Shown: positions 55,363 through 64,000 of the stretch, piece after piece
Layout: each line of letters opens with the position of its first letter
How positions within the stretch are numbered: position 1 is the first letter of the stretch
From: Prescottella subtropica
GTDB lineage: Bacteria; Actinomycetota; Actinomycetes; Mycobacteriales; Mycobacteriaceae
DNA: 64,000 bases
Direction of reading: 5' to 3'
Assembly: GCF_005434945.1 (NCBI RefSeq)
Contig: NZ_SKCH01000003.1
Coordinates: 248,001 to 312,000, forward strand
Made by a program: the position numbers and the translations under genes
Notes under the pieces: generated by a model
What the model saw: only the letters and a program-made list of their open reading frames with translations
What the model was told of the DNA's origin: nothing
The model's database searches: none

Positions 55363-56858
55363 GCGAGTCGTTGCCCGCGCACCTCGAACGGGTGCACATG
55401 GTCGGTATCGGCGGTGCCGGCATGTCCGGGATCGCACGGATCCTGCTGGCCCGCGGCGGACAGGTGTCCGGGTCGGACGCCAAGGAGAGCCGCGGGGTGC
55501 TCGCACTGCGAGCGCGCGGCGCCGTCGTCCGGATCGGGCACGACGCGAGCGCACTCGACCTGGTGCCGGGCGGCCCGACCGCGGTCGTCACGACGCACGC
55601 GGCGATCCCGAAGGACAACCCGGAACTGGTGGAGGCCCGCCGCCGCGGCATCCCGGTGATCCTGCGTCCGGCGGTGCTGGCGTCGCTCATGCAGGGGCAT
55701 CGGACGCTGCTGGTGTCGGGTACGCACGGGAAGACGTCGACGACGTCGATGCTGGTGGTGGCGTTGCAGCACTGCGGTTTCGATCCGTCGTTCGCGGTCG
55801 GTGGCGAACTCAACGAGGCCGGCACCAACGCACATCACGGTTCGGGTGAGGTGTTCGTCGCGGAGGCCGACGAGAGTGACGGCTCGCTGCTGCAGTACGA
55901 CCCGGACATCGTGGTGGTCACCAACATCGAGGCCGATCATCTCGACTTCTTCGGCACCGCCGAGGCGTACGTCCAGGTGTTCGACGACTTCGTCGCCCGG
56001 ATCGCCCCGGGCGGTCTGCTGGTCGCCTGCCTCGACGATCCGGGGTCGGCCGCGCTGGCCCGCCGCACCGTCGACTCCGGCCGCACCGATGTCCGGGTGA
56101 TCGGGTACGGGACGTCGGAGGCGGCCGCGGCGGCGTCGTTGTCGGGGGTCCCGGTCGGTGTGGAACTGGTGTCGTGGGAGGCGCGGGACGTCGGGGGCGT
56201 GGCCCTCATCCGGCTCGCCGGTGAGGACGGGACCCGGTCGCTGCGGCTGGGTGTGCCGGGACGCCACATGGCGCTCAACGCGCTCGCGGCGCTGCTCGCG
56301 GCACTCGATTCGGGTGCCGGGATCGACGAACTGCTCGAGGGGCTGGCCGGGTTCGGTGGCGTGCACCGGCGGTTCCAGCTGACCGGCCGCGAACGCGGTG
56401 TGCGGGTGTTCGACGACTACGCCCACCATCCGACGGAGGTGCGGGCGGTGCTCGGGGCGGCCCGCGAACTGGTCGCCGGTGATCCGCGCGGCGGCCGTGT
56501 CGTCGTGGTGTTCCAGCCGCACCTGTATTCGCGGACGGAGACGTTCGCCCGCGAGTTCGGGGAGGCGTTGAGCCTGGCCGACGAGGTCGTGGTCCTCGAC
56601 GTGTACGGCGCCCGGGAGGCGCCGATCCCGGGTGTCAGTGGCGCGCTGGTGGCGCAGGCGGTCACGCGACCGGTGCACTATCAGCCGGATCGCTCGCAGC
56701 TGCCGCGGCAGGTGGCGGGTCTCGCCGAGGCCGGCGACGTCGTGATCACGATGGGCGCCGGCGATGTGACGATGCTGGGCGGGCCGATCCTCGATGCGCT
56801 GCGGGCCCAGCCGGGGCACGGCCGCGAGGCGGCGGGATCGGCTCCGGGACCGCGATGA
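55359..56858 (+). CDS. murC: UDP-MurNAc:L-alanine ligase
   Basis: A 499-residue Mur ligase, first of the stem peptide enzymes. [17 protein letters not shown] opens the UDP domain, [15 protein letters not shown] is the ATP loop, and [17 protein letters not shown] and [14 protein letters not shown] are MurC-specific. ATG 55359 and the stop overlap murG and ftsQ by 4 bp each. Regulation is presumably shared with the whole operon. Confidence 0.97.
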   Translation: MSESLPAHLERVHMVGIGGAGMSGIARILLARGGQVSGSDAKESRGVLALRARGAVVRIGHDASALDLVPGGPTAVVTTHAAIPKDNPELVEARRRGIPVILRPAVLASLMQGHRTLLVSGTHGKTSTTSMLVVALQHCGFDPSFAVGGELNEAGTNAHHGSGEVFVAEADESDGSLLQYDPDIVVVTNIEADHLDFFGTAEAYVQVFDDFVARIAPGGLLVACLDDPGSAALARRTVDSGRTDVRVIGYGTSEAAAAASLSGVPVGVELVSWEARDVGGVALIRLAGEDGTRSLRLGVPGRHMALNALAALLAALDSGAGIDELLEGLAGFGGVHRRFQLTGRERGVRVFDDYAHHPTEVRAVLGAARELVAGDPRGGRVVVVFQPHLYSRTETFAREFGEALSLADEVVVLDVYGAREAPIPGVSGALVAQAVTRPVHYQPDRSQLPRQVAGLAEAGDVVITMGAGDVTMLGGPILDALRAQPGHGREAAGSAPGPR

Positions 56859-57691
56859 CGGTCGACGGCCGTGACCGGTCCCGCCGACGGCGTCCGGACG
56901 CCCGGCGGGACCGGGGTGCCCGTGTCCGGACGCCGTCGCGGGAACGTGCCGAGCCGCCCGCCGGGCCGGACGGGCCGGGGGAGTCCGACGGTGCGGGCCG
57001 CGGTTCGGCCGCCCGGGCCCGGGCCCGGGCACTGCGCCGGAAGGTGGTCCTGATCGCGGGCGCGGCCGGAACGGTTCTCGTGGTTGCGGTCGGGGCACTG
57101 TGGTTCAGTCCGCTGATGTCGGTCCGGTCGGTCGTGTACTCCGGTGACGGCGTGGTGACCGAGGAGGAGGCGCTCGGGGTCCTCGCCGTCGCGGAGGGCA
57201 CGCCGTTGCTGCGGGTCGATACCGCTGCGGCAGCGCAGCGGGTCGCGGGGATCCCGAGGGTCGCCGAGGCGCGGGTGCAGCGGGCGTACCCGTCGACGAT
57301 CCGGCTCACGGTCGTCGAACGGGTGCCCGTGGTGTTCTTCGATTCCCCGGAGGGGCCGCATCTGCTGGACGCCGGCGGCGTCGACTACGCGGTGGAACCG
57401 CCGCCGTTCGGGGTGCCGCGACTCGTCACCCCTGCACCGGGTCACGACGATCACGCGACGCAGGCGGCGCTCGCGGTCCTGGCCGCATTGCCCGAGTCGA
57501 TCCGGTTCCAGGTGTCCGAGGTCGTGGCACCGACGATGTCGAGTGTCTCGGTTACGCTGGGGGATGGCCGCGTCGTGGTGTGGGGCAGCGCCGACAATTC
57601 CGAGAGGAAGTCGGCGGTGGTCTCGGTACTGCTGACGCAGCCCGGCCGGACGTTCGATGTGTCGAGTCCCGAGTTGCCCACAGTAAAGTGA
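56855..57691 (+). CDS. ftsQ: Cell division protein FtsQ
   Basis: A 278-residue bitopic protein. The cytoplasmic N-terminus of about 70 residues is very rich in Arg and Pro; one helix ([20 protein letters not shown]) is followed by a POTRA domain ([20 protein letters not shown]) and the FtsQ beta domain ([18 protein letters not shown]). It links FtsL/FtsB-type proteins and the septal synthases. ATG 56855 overlaps murC. The operon appears to end here, since 236 nt with their own promoter elements precede ftsZ. Confidence 0.95.
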   Translation: MTVDGRDRSRRRRPDARRDRGARVRTPSRERAEPPAGPDGPGESDGAGRGSAARARARALRRKVVLIAGAAGTVLVVAVGALWFSPLMSVRSVVYSGDGVVTEEEALGVLAVAEGTPLLRVDTAAAAQRVAGIPRVAEARVQRAYPSTIRLTVVERVPVVFFDSPEGPHLLDAGGVDYAVEPPPFGVPRLVTPAPGHDDHATQAALAVLAALPESIRFQVSEVVAPTMSSVSVTLGDGRVVVWGSADNSERKSAVVSVLLTQPGRTFDVSSPELPTVK

Positions 57692-57927
57692 CAGGCGATT
57701 CGATGACCGATGACGAATTCGGATCGGGAGCCTTCGGCTCCGCAACGAACTTGCTCCACAAAAACTTGGTGTGCATCGGCGCGCCTGCTGGCGGAACGCT
57801 GCGGTACTACATAGCGTTTCGCACCACGAGGAAATACTTGACATAACCTTGACCCTGTGGTTGAGGTCGAGGGTTACCTCTTTCATCCAGAACGAGCGCG
57901 AACATCACTCACGGAAGGCGAGAGCCC
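57692..57927 (+). promoter_or_regulatory. ftsZ promoter and leader region
   Basis: A 236-nt gap of clearly lower GC than its surroundings. It holds a small hairpin GGAGCC-TTC-GGCTCC (57727-57741), then TTGACA (57838), TTGACC (57849) and TTGAGG (57861) about one helical turn apart, and GGGTTACC (57871-57878). At least one -35 is likely here, with TTACCT (57874-57879) as a possible -10. GGAAGG precedes the ftsZ ATG. A 47-codon frame from 57703 shows no clear ribosome site. Confidence 0.55.
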
Positions 57928-59199
57928 ATGACGCCCCCGCACAACTACCTCGCCGTCATCAAGGTCGTCGGTATCGGCGGAGGCGGCGTCAACGCGGTCA
58001 ACCGCATGATCGAACAGGGACTCAAGGGAGTCGAGTTCATCGCGGTCAACACCGATGCGCAGGCGCTGTTGATGTCCGATGCCGACGTCAAGCTCGACGT
58101 CGGCCGCGAACTGACCCGCGGCCTGGGTGCCGGCGCGGACCCCGAGGTGGGCCGCAAGGCCGCCGAGGATCACAAGGACGAGATCGAAGAGGTCCTCAAG
58201 GGCGCCGACATGGTCTTCGTCACCGCCGGTGAGGGCGGTGGCACCGGTACCGGTGGCGCCCCCGTCGTCGCGAGCATCGCCCGCAAGCTCGGTGCGCTCA
58301 CGATCGGTGTCGTCACCCGCCCGTTCTCGTTCGAGGGCAAGCGCCGGGGCACGCAGGCCGAGTCGGGTATCGCGGCGCTGCGCGAGTCCTGCGACACGCT
58401 CATCGTGATCCCGAACGATCGGCTGCTGCAGCTCGGTGACGCCGCCGTCAGCCTCATGGATGCGTTCCGCAGCGCCGACGAGGTGCTCCTCAACGGTGTC
58501 CAGGGCATCACGGACCTCATCACCACCCCGGGTCTGATCAACGTCGACTTCGCGGACGTCAAGTCCGTCATGTCCGGCGCCGGCAGTGCGCTCATGGGCA
58601 TCGGCTCGTCGCGGGGCGAGGGCCGGTCGATCAAGGCTGCCGAGACGGCGATCAACTCGCCGCTGCTCGAGGCGTCGATGGAGGGTGCGCGCGGCGTGCT
58701 GCTGTCGATCGCCGGCGGCTCGGATCTCGGCCTGTTCGAGATCAACGAGGCGGCGTCGCTGGTCCAGGAGGCCGCTCACATCGACGCCAACATCATCTTC
58801 GGCACCGTCATCGACGATTCGCTCGGGGACGAGGTGCGCGTGACGGTCATCGCCGCCGGATTCGACGGCGGAGCACCGGTCAAGCGTCCGCTCGAGGTGC
58901 AGTCCGCGATCGGTCGCGGCAACATCGGCGCGGGCCGTGCCGGTGAGGTCGGCCAGACCGAGCGCCCGGCGGCCCCGGTCTCCGAACCGGCCGTGGCCGC
59001 GGCGCCCGCACCGGCACCGGCACCGGCTCCTGCCCCCGCACCGGCGCCTGCGCCCGTTCCGGCGAGGGAGCCTGTCGGCACGCCGACCGGCGGTGCCAGC
59101 CTGCCGCCGCTGGGTGCGTACGGGTCGCGTGCGGTGCCGGTCGGGTACGAGGAGGGCGACGACGACGATGTCGACGTGCCTTCCTTCATGCGCCGGTGA
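57928..59199 (+). CDS. ftsZ: Cell division GTPase FtsZ
   Basis: A 423-residue tubulin homologue that forms the Z-ring. [13 protein letters not shown] (residues 16-28) and the tubulin signature GGGTGTGG (103-110) bind [14 protein letters not shown] is the T7 loop region that completes the next subunit's active site. The linker has an Ala-Pro repeat tract of about 24 residues, and the C-terminal peptide [12 protein letters not shown] binds SepF and other partners. ATG 57928 has GGAAGG about 9 nt upstream. The stop overlaps pgeF by 4 bp. Confidence 0.98.
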   Translation: MTPPHNYLAVIKVVGIGGGGVNAVNRMIEQGLKGVEFIAVNTDAQALLMSDADVKLDVGRELTRGLGAGADPEVGRKAAEDHKDEIEEVLKGADMVFVTAGEGGGTGTGGAPVVASIARKLGALTIGVVTRPFSFEGKRRGTQAESGIAALRESCDTLIVIPNDRLLQLGDAAVSLMDAFRSADEVLLNGVQGITDLITTPGLINVDFADVKSVMSGAGSALMGIGSSRGEGRSIKAAETAINSPLLEASMEGARGVLLSIAGGSDLGLFEINEAASLVQEAAHIDANIIFGTVIDDSLGDEVRVTVIAAGFDGGAPVKRPLEVQSAIGRGNIGAGRAGEVGQTERPAAPVSEPAVAAAPAPAPAPAPAPAPAPAPVPAREPVGTPTGGASLPPLGAYGSRAVPVGYEEGDDDDVDVPSFMRR

Positions 59200-59936
59200 C
59201 CGGGGACACGGTGACGGCCGTGCGCGTCCGCCGGGTCGTCACGACCCGTGCGGGCGGCGTGTCCGCGCCGCCGTACGACTCGTTCAACCTGGGCGATCAC
59301 GTCGGTGACGATCCGGCTGCCGTCGACGCCAACCGGCGTCGACTGGCGGACGGGATCGGACTGCCGTTCGAGCGGCTGGTGTGGATGGAACAGATCCACA
59401 GCCGCACCGTGACGGTGGTCGACGGTCCGGTCGACGGTCCGGTTCCGGCGACCGATGCGCTCGTGACGACGATTCCGGGGCTGGCACTGGTCACCCTCAG
59501 CGCGGACTGTGTGCCGGTGCTGCTGTCGGACGACGAGGCCGGGGTGATCGCGGCGGTGCACGCCGGACGGATCGGTGCCCGGATCGGTATCGTCCCGAAG
59601 GTGATCGCCGCGATGGTCGAGCAGGGTGCCCGCCCGGAACGGATCGGGGCGTTTCTCGGTCCGGCCGCGAGTGGGCGCCGGTACGAGGTGCCGGCCGCGA
59701 TGCAGGCCGATGTCGAGACGTTCCTGCCGGGCAGTGCCGTCCGCACCGCGAAGGGCACTCCGGGTCTGGACCTGCGGGCCGGACTGCGCCGGCAGTTGCT
59801 GGCCGCCGGGGTGTCGGGTGTCGCGGAGGATCCGCGGTGCACCATCGAGGATCGGGCGCTGTTCAGCCATCGTCGGGGTGCCCCGACGGGCCGGCTGGCC
59901 GCGGTGATCTGGATGGATCCCGCCGGGGACGCGTGA
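59196..59936 (+). CDS. pgeF: Multicopper-oxidase-fold purine/peptidoglycan-editing protein (PgeF/YfiH)
   Basis: A 246-residue YfiH/YlmD-family protein. The metal ligands are visible as QIHS, ADCVPV and VHAGRIG (His, Cys, His). Family members have been shown to remove L-Ser misincorporated by MurC into UDP-MurNAc and, in other studies, to cleave purine nucleosides. Its place right after ftsZ agrees with a wall-editing role. GTG 59196 overlaps the ftsZ stop by 4 bp. Confidence 0.92.
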   Translation: MTGDTVTAVRVRRVVTTRAGGVSAPPYDSFNLGDHVGDDPAAVDANRRRLADGIGLPFERLVWMEQIHSRTVTVVDGPVDGPVPATDALVTTIPGLALVTLSADCVPVLLSDDEAGVIAAVHAGRIGARIGIVPKVIAAMVEQGARPERIGAFLGPAASGRRYEVPAAMQADVETFLPGSAVRTAKGTPGLDLRAGLRRQLLAAGVSGVAEDPRCTIEDRALFSHRRGAPTGRLAAVIWMDPAGDA

Positions 59937-59946
59937 GACGGTTCGA

Positions 59947-60708
59947 GTGACGTTCGACGAGCAGTCCCCGGTGGGCAGGTGCGACGAGGTCGCCGCCGCA
60001 CTGGATGCGGTGCGCGCACGGATCGATGCGGCGTGCCGTGCGGCCGGGCGGGATCCGGCCGAGGTGGCCCTGCTGCCGGTGACGAAGTTCTTTCCCGCCT
60101 CCGACGTGCGGGTTCTCTACGATCTGGGATGCCGGGAGTTCGGGGAGTCCCGGGAACCGGAGGCGAGCACCAAGATCGCGCAGGTGCGGGCCGATCTCGA
60201 CGGCAGAGCCGTCGTAGATCCGGTGCGCTGGCACATGATCGGCCGCTTGCAGCGGAACAAGGTCAAGACGGTGTCGCGGTGGGCGCACGTGGTGCATTCG
60301 CTCGACAGTGTCCGTCTGGCCGACGCCCTGGACGCCGCGGTCGGTGCGGCGCGGGATGCCGGTGATCGGGAGGGTTCTCTCGATGTCCTCCTGCAGGTGA
60401 GCCTGGATACCGATCCCGGGCGCGGCGGGGTGCCGGTCGGGGAGGTGGCGGCCCTGGCGGACCGCGTTGCGGCGTCGTCGAATCTCGTGCTGCGGGGTGT
60501 CATGGCGGTGCCGCCGCTCGGATCCGACCCGGATGCGGAGTTCGCGCGACTCGAGGCTCTGCACGCGGAGGTGCTCGCGGCGCATCCGTCGGCGACGACG
60601 GTGTCCGCCGGGATGACGGGGGATCTCGATGCGGCGATCCGGCACGGCTCGACGTGTGTGCGTGTCGGAACCGCCATCCTCGGCCGTCGACCGATAGTCT
60701 CGGAATGA
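59947..60708 (+). CDS. yggS: YggS/PLPBP pyridoxal phosphate homeostasis protein
   Basis: A 253-residue single-domain PLP-binding TIM barrel. [20 protein letters not shown] contains the PLP lysine, [15 protein letters not shown] and GVMAVPP(LG) are family blocks, and the C-terminal [12 protein letters not shown] closes the phosphate site. It holds PLP without a known reaction and balances the cofactor pool. It is regularly placed between ftsZ/pgeF and sepF in Gram-positives. GTG 59947 chosen, 10 nt after pgeF. Confidence 0.94.
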   Translation: MTFDEQSPVGRCDEVAAALDAVRARIDAACRAAGRDPAEVALLPVTKFFPASDVRVLYDLGCREFGESREPEASTKIAQVRADLDGRAVVDPVRWHMIGRLQRNKVKTVSRWAHVVHSLDSVRLADALDAAVGAARDAGDREGSLDVLLQVSLDTDPGRGGVPVGEVAALADRVAASSNLVLRGVMAVPPLGSDPDAEFARLEALHAEVLAAHPSATTVSAGMTGDLDAAIRHGSTCVRVGTAILGRRPIVSE

Positions 60709-60811
60709 TCACCAGTCACACCGGAAACATCAGACACACCGGGACAGCTGCGGCAGATCGCAGTACCAGTCAGAATCACTACCAGTCCGCCGCGCCCAGG
60801 AAGGTCGATCA

Positions 60812-61399
60812 ATGAGCAGCCTGCACAAGTTCAAGGCTTACTTCGGCATGGTTCCCCTCGAGGATTTCGAGGACGACTACATCGACGAGCCCGGTCAGGG
60901 TCGTCGTGAGTACGCGGAACCGGGGTACGCGCCTGCGCGTCGCGACGAGGTCGCCGCCGACTTCGACCGCTACGAGTCGCCGGCCCGGCCCGCCCCGCGG
61001 GTCGAGTCGATCGCGCCGCGTCCCGCTGCACCGCGCGGTGCGACCCGGGGTGCGCTCGCCGTGGACTCGCGGATGGACCGGCTCGAGAGCCGTCGCCCGG
61101 CCGTCGACGACGCCGGCCCGCTGTCGAAGATCACGACGCTGCGTCCCCGGGATTACGGTGAGGCCCGCACGATCGGCGAGCGTTTCCGTGACGGCAGCCC
61201 CGTGATCATGGATCTGGTCGAGATGAGCAACGCCGACGCCAAGCGTCTCGTGGACTTCGCGGCGGGCCTGGCGTTCGCGCTGCGTGGCTCATTCGACAAG
61301 GTTGCGACCAAGGTGTTCCTGCTCTCACCGGCCGACATCGACGTGTCCGCCGAGGAACGGCGTCGGATCGCCGAGACCGGCTACTACAACCAGAAGTAG
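60812..61399 (+). CDS. sepF: Cell division protein SepF
   Basis: A 195-residue FtsZ membrane tether. The N-terminal peptide [15 protein letters not shown] is amphipathic and binds membrane, a variable acidic/Arg-Pro linker follows, and the C-terminal 85 residues form the FtsZ-binding alpha/beta domain ([39 protein letters not shown]; each cited in part). In actinobacteria, which lack FtsA, SepF is the main anchor. ATG 60812 has AGGAAGG 7 nt upstream. Three ACCAGTC repeats lie in the 103-nt gap before it. Confidence 0.95.
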   Translation: MSSLHKFKAYFGMVPLEDFEDDYIDEPGQGRREYAEPGYAPARRDEVAADFDRYESPARPAPRVESIAPRPAAPRGATRGALAVDSRMDRLESRRPAVDDAGPLSKITTLRPRDYGEARTIGERFRDGSPVIMDLVEMSNADAKRLVDFAAGLAFALRGSFDKVATKVFLLSPADIDVSAEERRRIAETGYYNQK

Positions 61400-61413
61400 T
61401 CGCCGGCGCCGAT

Positions 61414-61447
61414 GTGCGCGTGACGCCCTGCGGGGTGTGACGCGCAC
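61414..61447 (+). terminator. Hairpin between sepF and yggT
   Basis: GTGCGCGT (61414-61421) pairs with ACGCGCAC (61440-61447), with an inner CCC/GGG stem. It starts 14 nt after the sepF stop. It could terminate or attenuate transcription ahead of yggT; no U-run follows. Confidence 0.55.
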
Positions 61448-61501
61448 CTCCAGGTGTCCGATGGTTTTGTCCGCCCGGTCGTCGTCAGGCAGAGTGAAGG
61501 T

Positions 61502-61804
61502 GTGGCCGTGTTCTCGGTGATCTACGTGATCCTGTTCATCTTCTGGTTGTTGCTCATCGGACGGATCATCGTCGAGTTCATTCGGGTCTTCGCGCGGGAC
61601 TGGCGGCCGACGGGCGTGGTCGTGGTCGTGCTCGAGGCGATCTTCACGGTGACGGACCCTCCGGTGAAGCTGCTTCGCCGACTGATTCCGCCGGTTTCAC
61701 TCGGCGGTGTGCGCCTCGATCTGTCGATCATGGTGCTGATGTTTCTGCTGTTCATCCTGATGCAGGTCGTGTCGGGACTCGCGTCACCTTCGGGTTTGGT
61801 GTGA
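61502..61804 (+). CDS. YggT family membrane protein (Rv2146c-like)
   Basis: A 100-residue protein with two long helices (VIYVILFIFWLLLIGRIIVE and a C-terminal LDLSIMVLMFLLFILMQVV) joined by TVTDPPVKLLRRLIPP, the YggT signature. YggT proteins are linked to osmotic tolerance and to the division site by their constant position after sepF. GTG 61502 is chosen by family length (96 in M. tuberculosis), although AGTGAAGG lies very close; GTG 61508 is possible. Confidence 0.9.
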   Translation: MAVFSVIYVILFIFWLLLIGRIIVEFIRVFARDWRPTGVVVVVLEAIFTVTDPPVKLLRRLIPPVSLGGVRLDLSIMVLMFLLFILMQVVSGLASPSGLV

Positions 61805-61845
61805 CAGAATGACCCGCAGTTACAGTGTGACAGGTAACGAAATGG

Positions 61846-61873
61846 TTAACGAGTACGCGCACAGCGCTAGAAC
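61846..61873 (+). promoter_or_regulatory. Probable wag31 promoter
   Basis: TTAACG (61846-61851), 16 nt, TAGAAC (61868-61873), about 46 nt before the wag31 ATG. The upstream GGTAAC...GGTTAAC pair (61833-61850) resembles the GTAAC-type sites bound by the response regulator MtrA, but the match is loose. Confidence 0.4.
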
Positions 61874-61918
61874 CGAATGCGTGCTAGACCGCCAACTGAT
61901 GCGTGAAGGGATCCTTCC

Positions 61919-62830
61919 ATGCCGCTGACTCCAGCTGATGTGCACAATGTTGCGTTCAGCAAGCCGCCGATCGGGAAGCGTGGCTACAACGAGGACGAGG
62001 TAGACGCGTTCCTCGATCTCGTCGAGCAGGAGCTGTCCCGGCTCATCGAGGAGAACGCAGACCTTCGTCAGCGTGTCGGCGAGCTCGATCAGGAGCTGGC
62101 CGAGGCCAAGAAGGCGCCGCGTTCCGCCGCGGCGGTCGCCCCGGTCGCGGCTCCCGCACCCAAGCCGGTGGTCGCTGTCGCACCGCAGCCGGTGCCGGTG
62201 CCGGCGGCGGCGCCGCGTCCGTCCGAGGACGCCAACATGCAGGCCGCCAAGGTTCTCGGTCTCGCGCAGGAGATGGCGGATCGCCTCACCGGTGACGCCA
62301 AGGTCGAGGCGGAGCAGTTGCTCGGCGATGCCCGCACCAATTCCGAGCGTCTCGTGACCGAGGCCCGCACCAAGTCGGAGACGATGGTCGCCGACGCGAA
62401 GCAGAAGTCGGAGACCCTGGTCTCCGATGCGACTCGCAAGTCGACGACGATGGTTTCCGATGCGACCCGCAAGTCGGAGACGATGGTCGCGGAGGCCACC
62501 AAGAAGTCGGACACGCTGCTGTCCGATGCGCAGACCCGCTCGGAGACCCAGCTGCGTCAGGCCAAGGAGAAGGCCGATGCGCTGCAGGCGGATGCCGAGA
62601 AGAAGCACACCGAGATCATGGCGACGATCAACCAGCAGCGTTCCGTGCTCGAGGGCCGGATCGCGCAGTTGAAGACGTTCGAGCGTGAGTACCGGGTGCG
62701 GCTGAAGTCCTACCTGGAGTCGCAGCTCGAGGAGCTCGAGCAGCGCGGTTCGGCCGTGCCGGTCGACGGTGGCGACGACAACTTCGGGCAGTCGGGGTTC
62801 AACCAGTCGTTCGCCAAGGGGAACAACTGA
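61919..62830 (+). CDS. wag31: Polar growth protein DivIVA/Wag31
   Basis: A 303-residue coiled-coil scaffold for polar wall growth. The N-terminal membrane-curvature domain ([20 protein letters not shown], then [17 protein letters not shown]) is intact. A Pro/Ala linker (about 75-100) is followed by a long coiled coil, within which residues about 141-217 are seven 11-residue repeats of the [11 protein letters not shown] type. In M. tuberculosis Wag31 is phosphorylated on Thr73 by PknA/B; the linker here has no obvious counterpart. GAAGGGATCC precedes the ATG. Confidence 0.97.
   Translation: MPLTPADVHNVAFSKPPIGKRGYNEDEVDAFLDLVEQELSRLIEENADLRQRVGELDQELAEAKKAPRSAAAVAPVAAPAPKPVVAVAPQPVPVPAAAPRPSEDANMQAAKVLGLAQEMADRLTGDAKVEAEQLLGDARTNSERLVTEARTKSETMVADAKQKSETLVSDATRKSTTMVSDATRKSETMVAEATKKSDTLLSDAQTRSETQLRQAKEKADALQADAEKKHTEIMATINQQRSVLEGRIAQLKTFEREYRVRLKSYLESQLEELEQRGSAVPVDGGDDNFGQSGFNQSFAKGNN
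62339..62569 (+). repeat. Seven 33-bp tandem repeats inside wag31
   Basis: Seven in-frame units of 33 bp, each coding 11 residues close to [11 protein letters not shown]; the first ([11 protein letters not shown]) and last ([11 protein letters not shown]) are the most diverged. An 11-residue period is a hendecad coiled coil. Repeats like this can expand or contract, so copy number may vary between strains. Confidence 0.8.
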
Positions 62831-62870
62831 CCGAGCCGACACCGGCCGGCTCTCGGACAGAGGGTGAATC

Positions 62871-63068
62871 GTGCTGGTCCTGACGCTGGTCCTCGCGGCA
62901 GTGGGTTTCGCGCTGCTGGTGATCGCTCTGATGACGGGTTCCGTCGTCTGGGCGTGGGGATGTATCGCAGTATGTGTCGCGGGCGCCGTCCTTCTCCTCG
63001 CCAGTGCGCTGGCGGGGCGGAAGACGGCGCCCGACGGCGACTCCGGGGACTCGCCCGGGCCGGGCTAG
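62871..63068 (+). CDS. Small two-helix membrane protein (Rv2144c-like)
   Basis: A 65-residue protein with two helices (LVLTLVLAAVGFALLVIALM and VVWAWGCIAVCVAGAVLLLA; each cited in part) and a short charged tail ending GDSPGPG. It occupies the place of Rv2144c downstream of wag31. GTG 62871 has AGAGGG about 6 nt upstream. The stop codon TAG is part of the TAGACT hexamer that probably starts the ileS leader. Function unknown. Confidence 0.78.
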   Translation: MLVLTLVLAAVGFALLVIALMTGSVVWAWGCIAVCVAGAVLLLASALAGRKTAPDGDSGDSPGPG

Positions 63069-63295
63069 ACTCGAACGCACACACGGCAGTGATCCGGCCA
63101 TCACCGGGGAGTCTTCGGAAGAACGGTGCGGCGCGCGTGCGTCGGACTCACTAGAACCGAACGGGTGGGCCCGTCACAGCCTGATCGAGAGGCTCGTCGC
63201 ACGGTCGGCGGGCAAGCGGGGTGGTACCGCGGTGGAGGCGCACAGGGCGTCGTCGTCGTCCCCGTGCCGGAAGACGGGCACGAGGAGCTTGTGCG
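63067..63295 (+). promoter_or_regulatory. ileS promoter and T-box riboswitch (ultrashort stem I type)
   Basis: TAGACT (63067-63072) should start the RNA near 63080. An outer stem ACGCAC/GTGCGT encloses the specifier region, with isoleucine codon ATC at 63093 (and again at 63101) and the conserved CACCGGGGAGTCTTCGGAAG. The T-box bulge GTGGTACCGCGG lies at 63221-63232, with TGGT to pair with the ACCA end of uncharged tRNA-Ile. Actinobacterial ileS T-boxes of this form act on translation by freeing the ribosome site, here GAGGAG about 10 nt before the GTG. Structures of Nocardia and Mycobacterium ileS T-boxes are known. Confidence 0.9.
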
Positions 63296-64000
63296 GTGAC
63301 CAGTAACGAATCCACCCCTGACCGGACGGATACCGGGTATCCGCGCGTCGACCTCGTCGGCGCGCGCGCGACCGGTTCCGTCTCCTTCCCGGACCTCGAG
63401 CGCACGGTGCTCGCGGCGTGGGAAGCGGACGACACCTTCCGGGCGAGCGTCGCGAACCGTGACGGCGCCGACGAGTTCGTCTTCTACGACGGCCCCCCGT
63501 TCGCGAACGGACTGCCGCACTACGGCCACCTGCTCACCGGGTACGTCAAGGATGTCGTGCCGCGGTTCCAGACGATGCGCGGCAAGAAGGTCGAGCGTCG
63601 TTTCGGCTGGGACTGCCACGGCCTGCCCGCCGAACTCGAGGCGGAGAAGCAACTCGGTATCAAGGACAAGTCGCAGATCGACGCGATGGGCCTGGCGGAG
63701 TTCAACGCGTACTGCAAGCAGTCGGTCCTGCGGTACACCGACGAGTGGCGCGACTACGTGACCCGGCAGGCCCGCTGGGTCGACTTCGACAACGACTACA
63801 AGACCCTCGATCTGGACTTCATGGAGTCCGTGATGTGGGCGTTCAAGGAACTCCACGACAAGGGCCTGATCTATCAGGGCTTCCGGGTGCTGCCGTACTC
63901 CTGGTACGAGCAGACACCGCTGTCGAACCAGGAGACCCGACTCGACGACGCCTACAAGATGCGTCAGGACCCGGCGGTCACGGTCGACATGGTCTTCTCC
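63296..64000 (+). CDS. ileS: Isoleucyl-tRNA synthetase, N-terminal part
   Basis: The first 235 residues of a class I synthetase; the rest lies beyond the window. [20 protein letters not shown] contains the HIGH-type signature (PHYGH), and [20 protein letters not shown] and [20 protein letters not shown] are IleRS blocks. It charges tRNA-Ile and, through its editing domain (not visible), removes valine. GTG 63296 ([14 protein letters not shown]) follows GAGGAG, which the T-box should hide when tRNA-Ile is charged. Confidence 0.97.
   Translation, partial: MTSNESTPDRTDTGYPRVDLVGARATGSVSFPDLERTVLAAWEADDTFRASVANRDGADEFVFYDGPPFANGLPHYGHLLTGYVKDVVPRFQTMRGKKVERRFGWDCHGLPAELEAEKQLGIKDKSQIDAMGLAEFNAYCKQSVLRYTDEWRDYVTRQARWVDFDNDYKTLDLDFMESVMWAFKELHDKGLIYQGFRVLPYSWYEQTPLSNQETRLDDAYKMRQDPAVTVDMVFS

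Noticed and set aside
57703-57846. A 47-codon frame (MTDDEFGSGAFGS...) in the ftsQ-ftsZ gap
   Set aside because: Its ATG has no convincing ribosome site, the frame runs through the promoter-like TTGACA element, and the encoded sequence has no recognisable feature.
58990-59060. CCGGCACCGG-type repeats in ftsZ as an intergenic or phase-variable element
   Set aside because: They are in frame and code for the Ala-Pro linker that varies normally among actinobacterial FtsZ proteins.
61833-61850. MtrA binding site upstream of wag31
   Set aside because: GGTAAC and GGTTAAC are present but spacing and orientation do not clearly match known direct-repeat sites, so I list it only as a remark.

Overview
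The window is very GC-rich, densely coding actinobacterial chromosome. Gene order runs with striking fidelity, in inverted orientation, along the Mycobacterium tuberculosis segment from qcrB/ctaE (Rv2193-Rv2196) through pimB', fadD15, aroG, pknL, mptA and idsA2 to the division and cell wall (dcw) cluster and wag31 (Rv2145c). Mycolic-acid-type envelope genes, an aa3/bcc respiratory supercomplex and a full carotenoid set point to Nocardiaceae, most likely Rhodococcus or a close relative. This rests on gene content and synteny recalled from memory; no database search was run. I see no insertion sequence, prophage, CRISPR array, tRNA or rRNA gene.

Layout. 1-2.4 kb: a partial metallo-beta-lactamase-fold gene and an SDR gene, divergent from a TetR regulator with a perfect 18-bp operator between them. 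2.4-6.8 kb (minus): ctaE-qcrC-qcrA-qcrB, the cytochrome bcc complex and oxidase subunit III. 7-10.6 kb: trpD, a stand-alone Lrp-type sensor domain, and a DnaQ-like/GIY-YIG fusion nuclease. 10.6-13 kb: two secreted NlpC/P60 peptidoglycan hydrolases with near-identical promoters, the first behind a c-di-AMP riboswitch. 13-26.9 kb: envelope lipid and glycan genes (pimB', fadD15, SRPBCC proteins, an ArsA-like ATPase, ROK kinase, acyltransferase, GT87 mannosyltransferase), an exoribonuclease and aroG. 27-29.5 kb: pknL and its presumed substrate. 29.5-41 kb: carotenoid genes (crtE/idsA, crtI, crtB, cruC-like, cruF, crtO-like) interleaved with the conserved envelope genes mptA and lppM, an MTHFR-like gene and a GNAT gene. 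A perfect SOS box lies between the GNAT gene and a HEPN gene. 41.8-62.8 kb: DUF3040, mraZ, rsmH, ftsL, ftsI, murE, murF, mraY, murD, ftsW, murG, murC, ftsQ, ftsZ, pgeF, yggS, sepF, yggT, wag31. 62.9-64 kb: a small membrane protein, then a T-box leader and the start of ileS.

How it works together. Most of the window builds the envelope: precursor synthesis and septation (dcw), elongation at the pole (Wag31), remodelling (NlpC/P60), PIM/lipomannan assembly (PimB', GT87, MptA, LppM), membrane pigments and respiratory energy. Regulation readable in the DNA includes a TetR operator, a c-di-AMP riboswitch, a LexA box, three phased MraZ repeats, two tandem hairpins ahead of rsmH that fit the position of the described mraW RNA motif, and an ileS T-box. 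Many operon joints are 4-bp ATGA/GTGA overlaps, and several genes appear leaderless. The least explained items are the SOS box, the twin NlpC/P60 promoters differing by one riboswitch, the ArsA-like ATPase with an arginine in its P-loop next to a four-cysteine protein, and the 318-bp antisense overlap of a DUF4436 gene with a mannosyltransferase.
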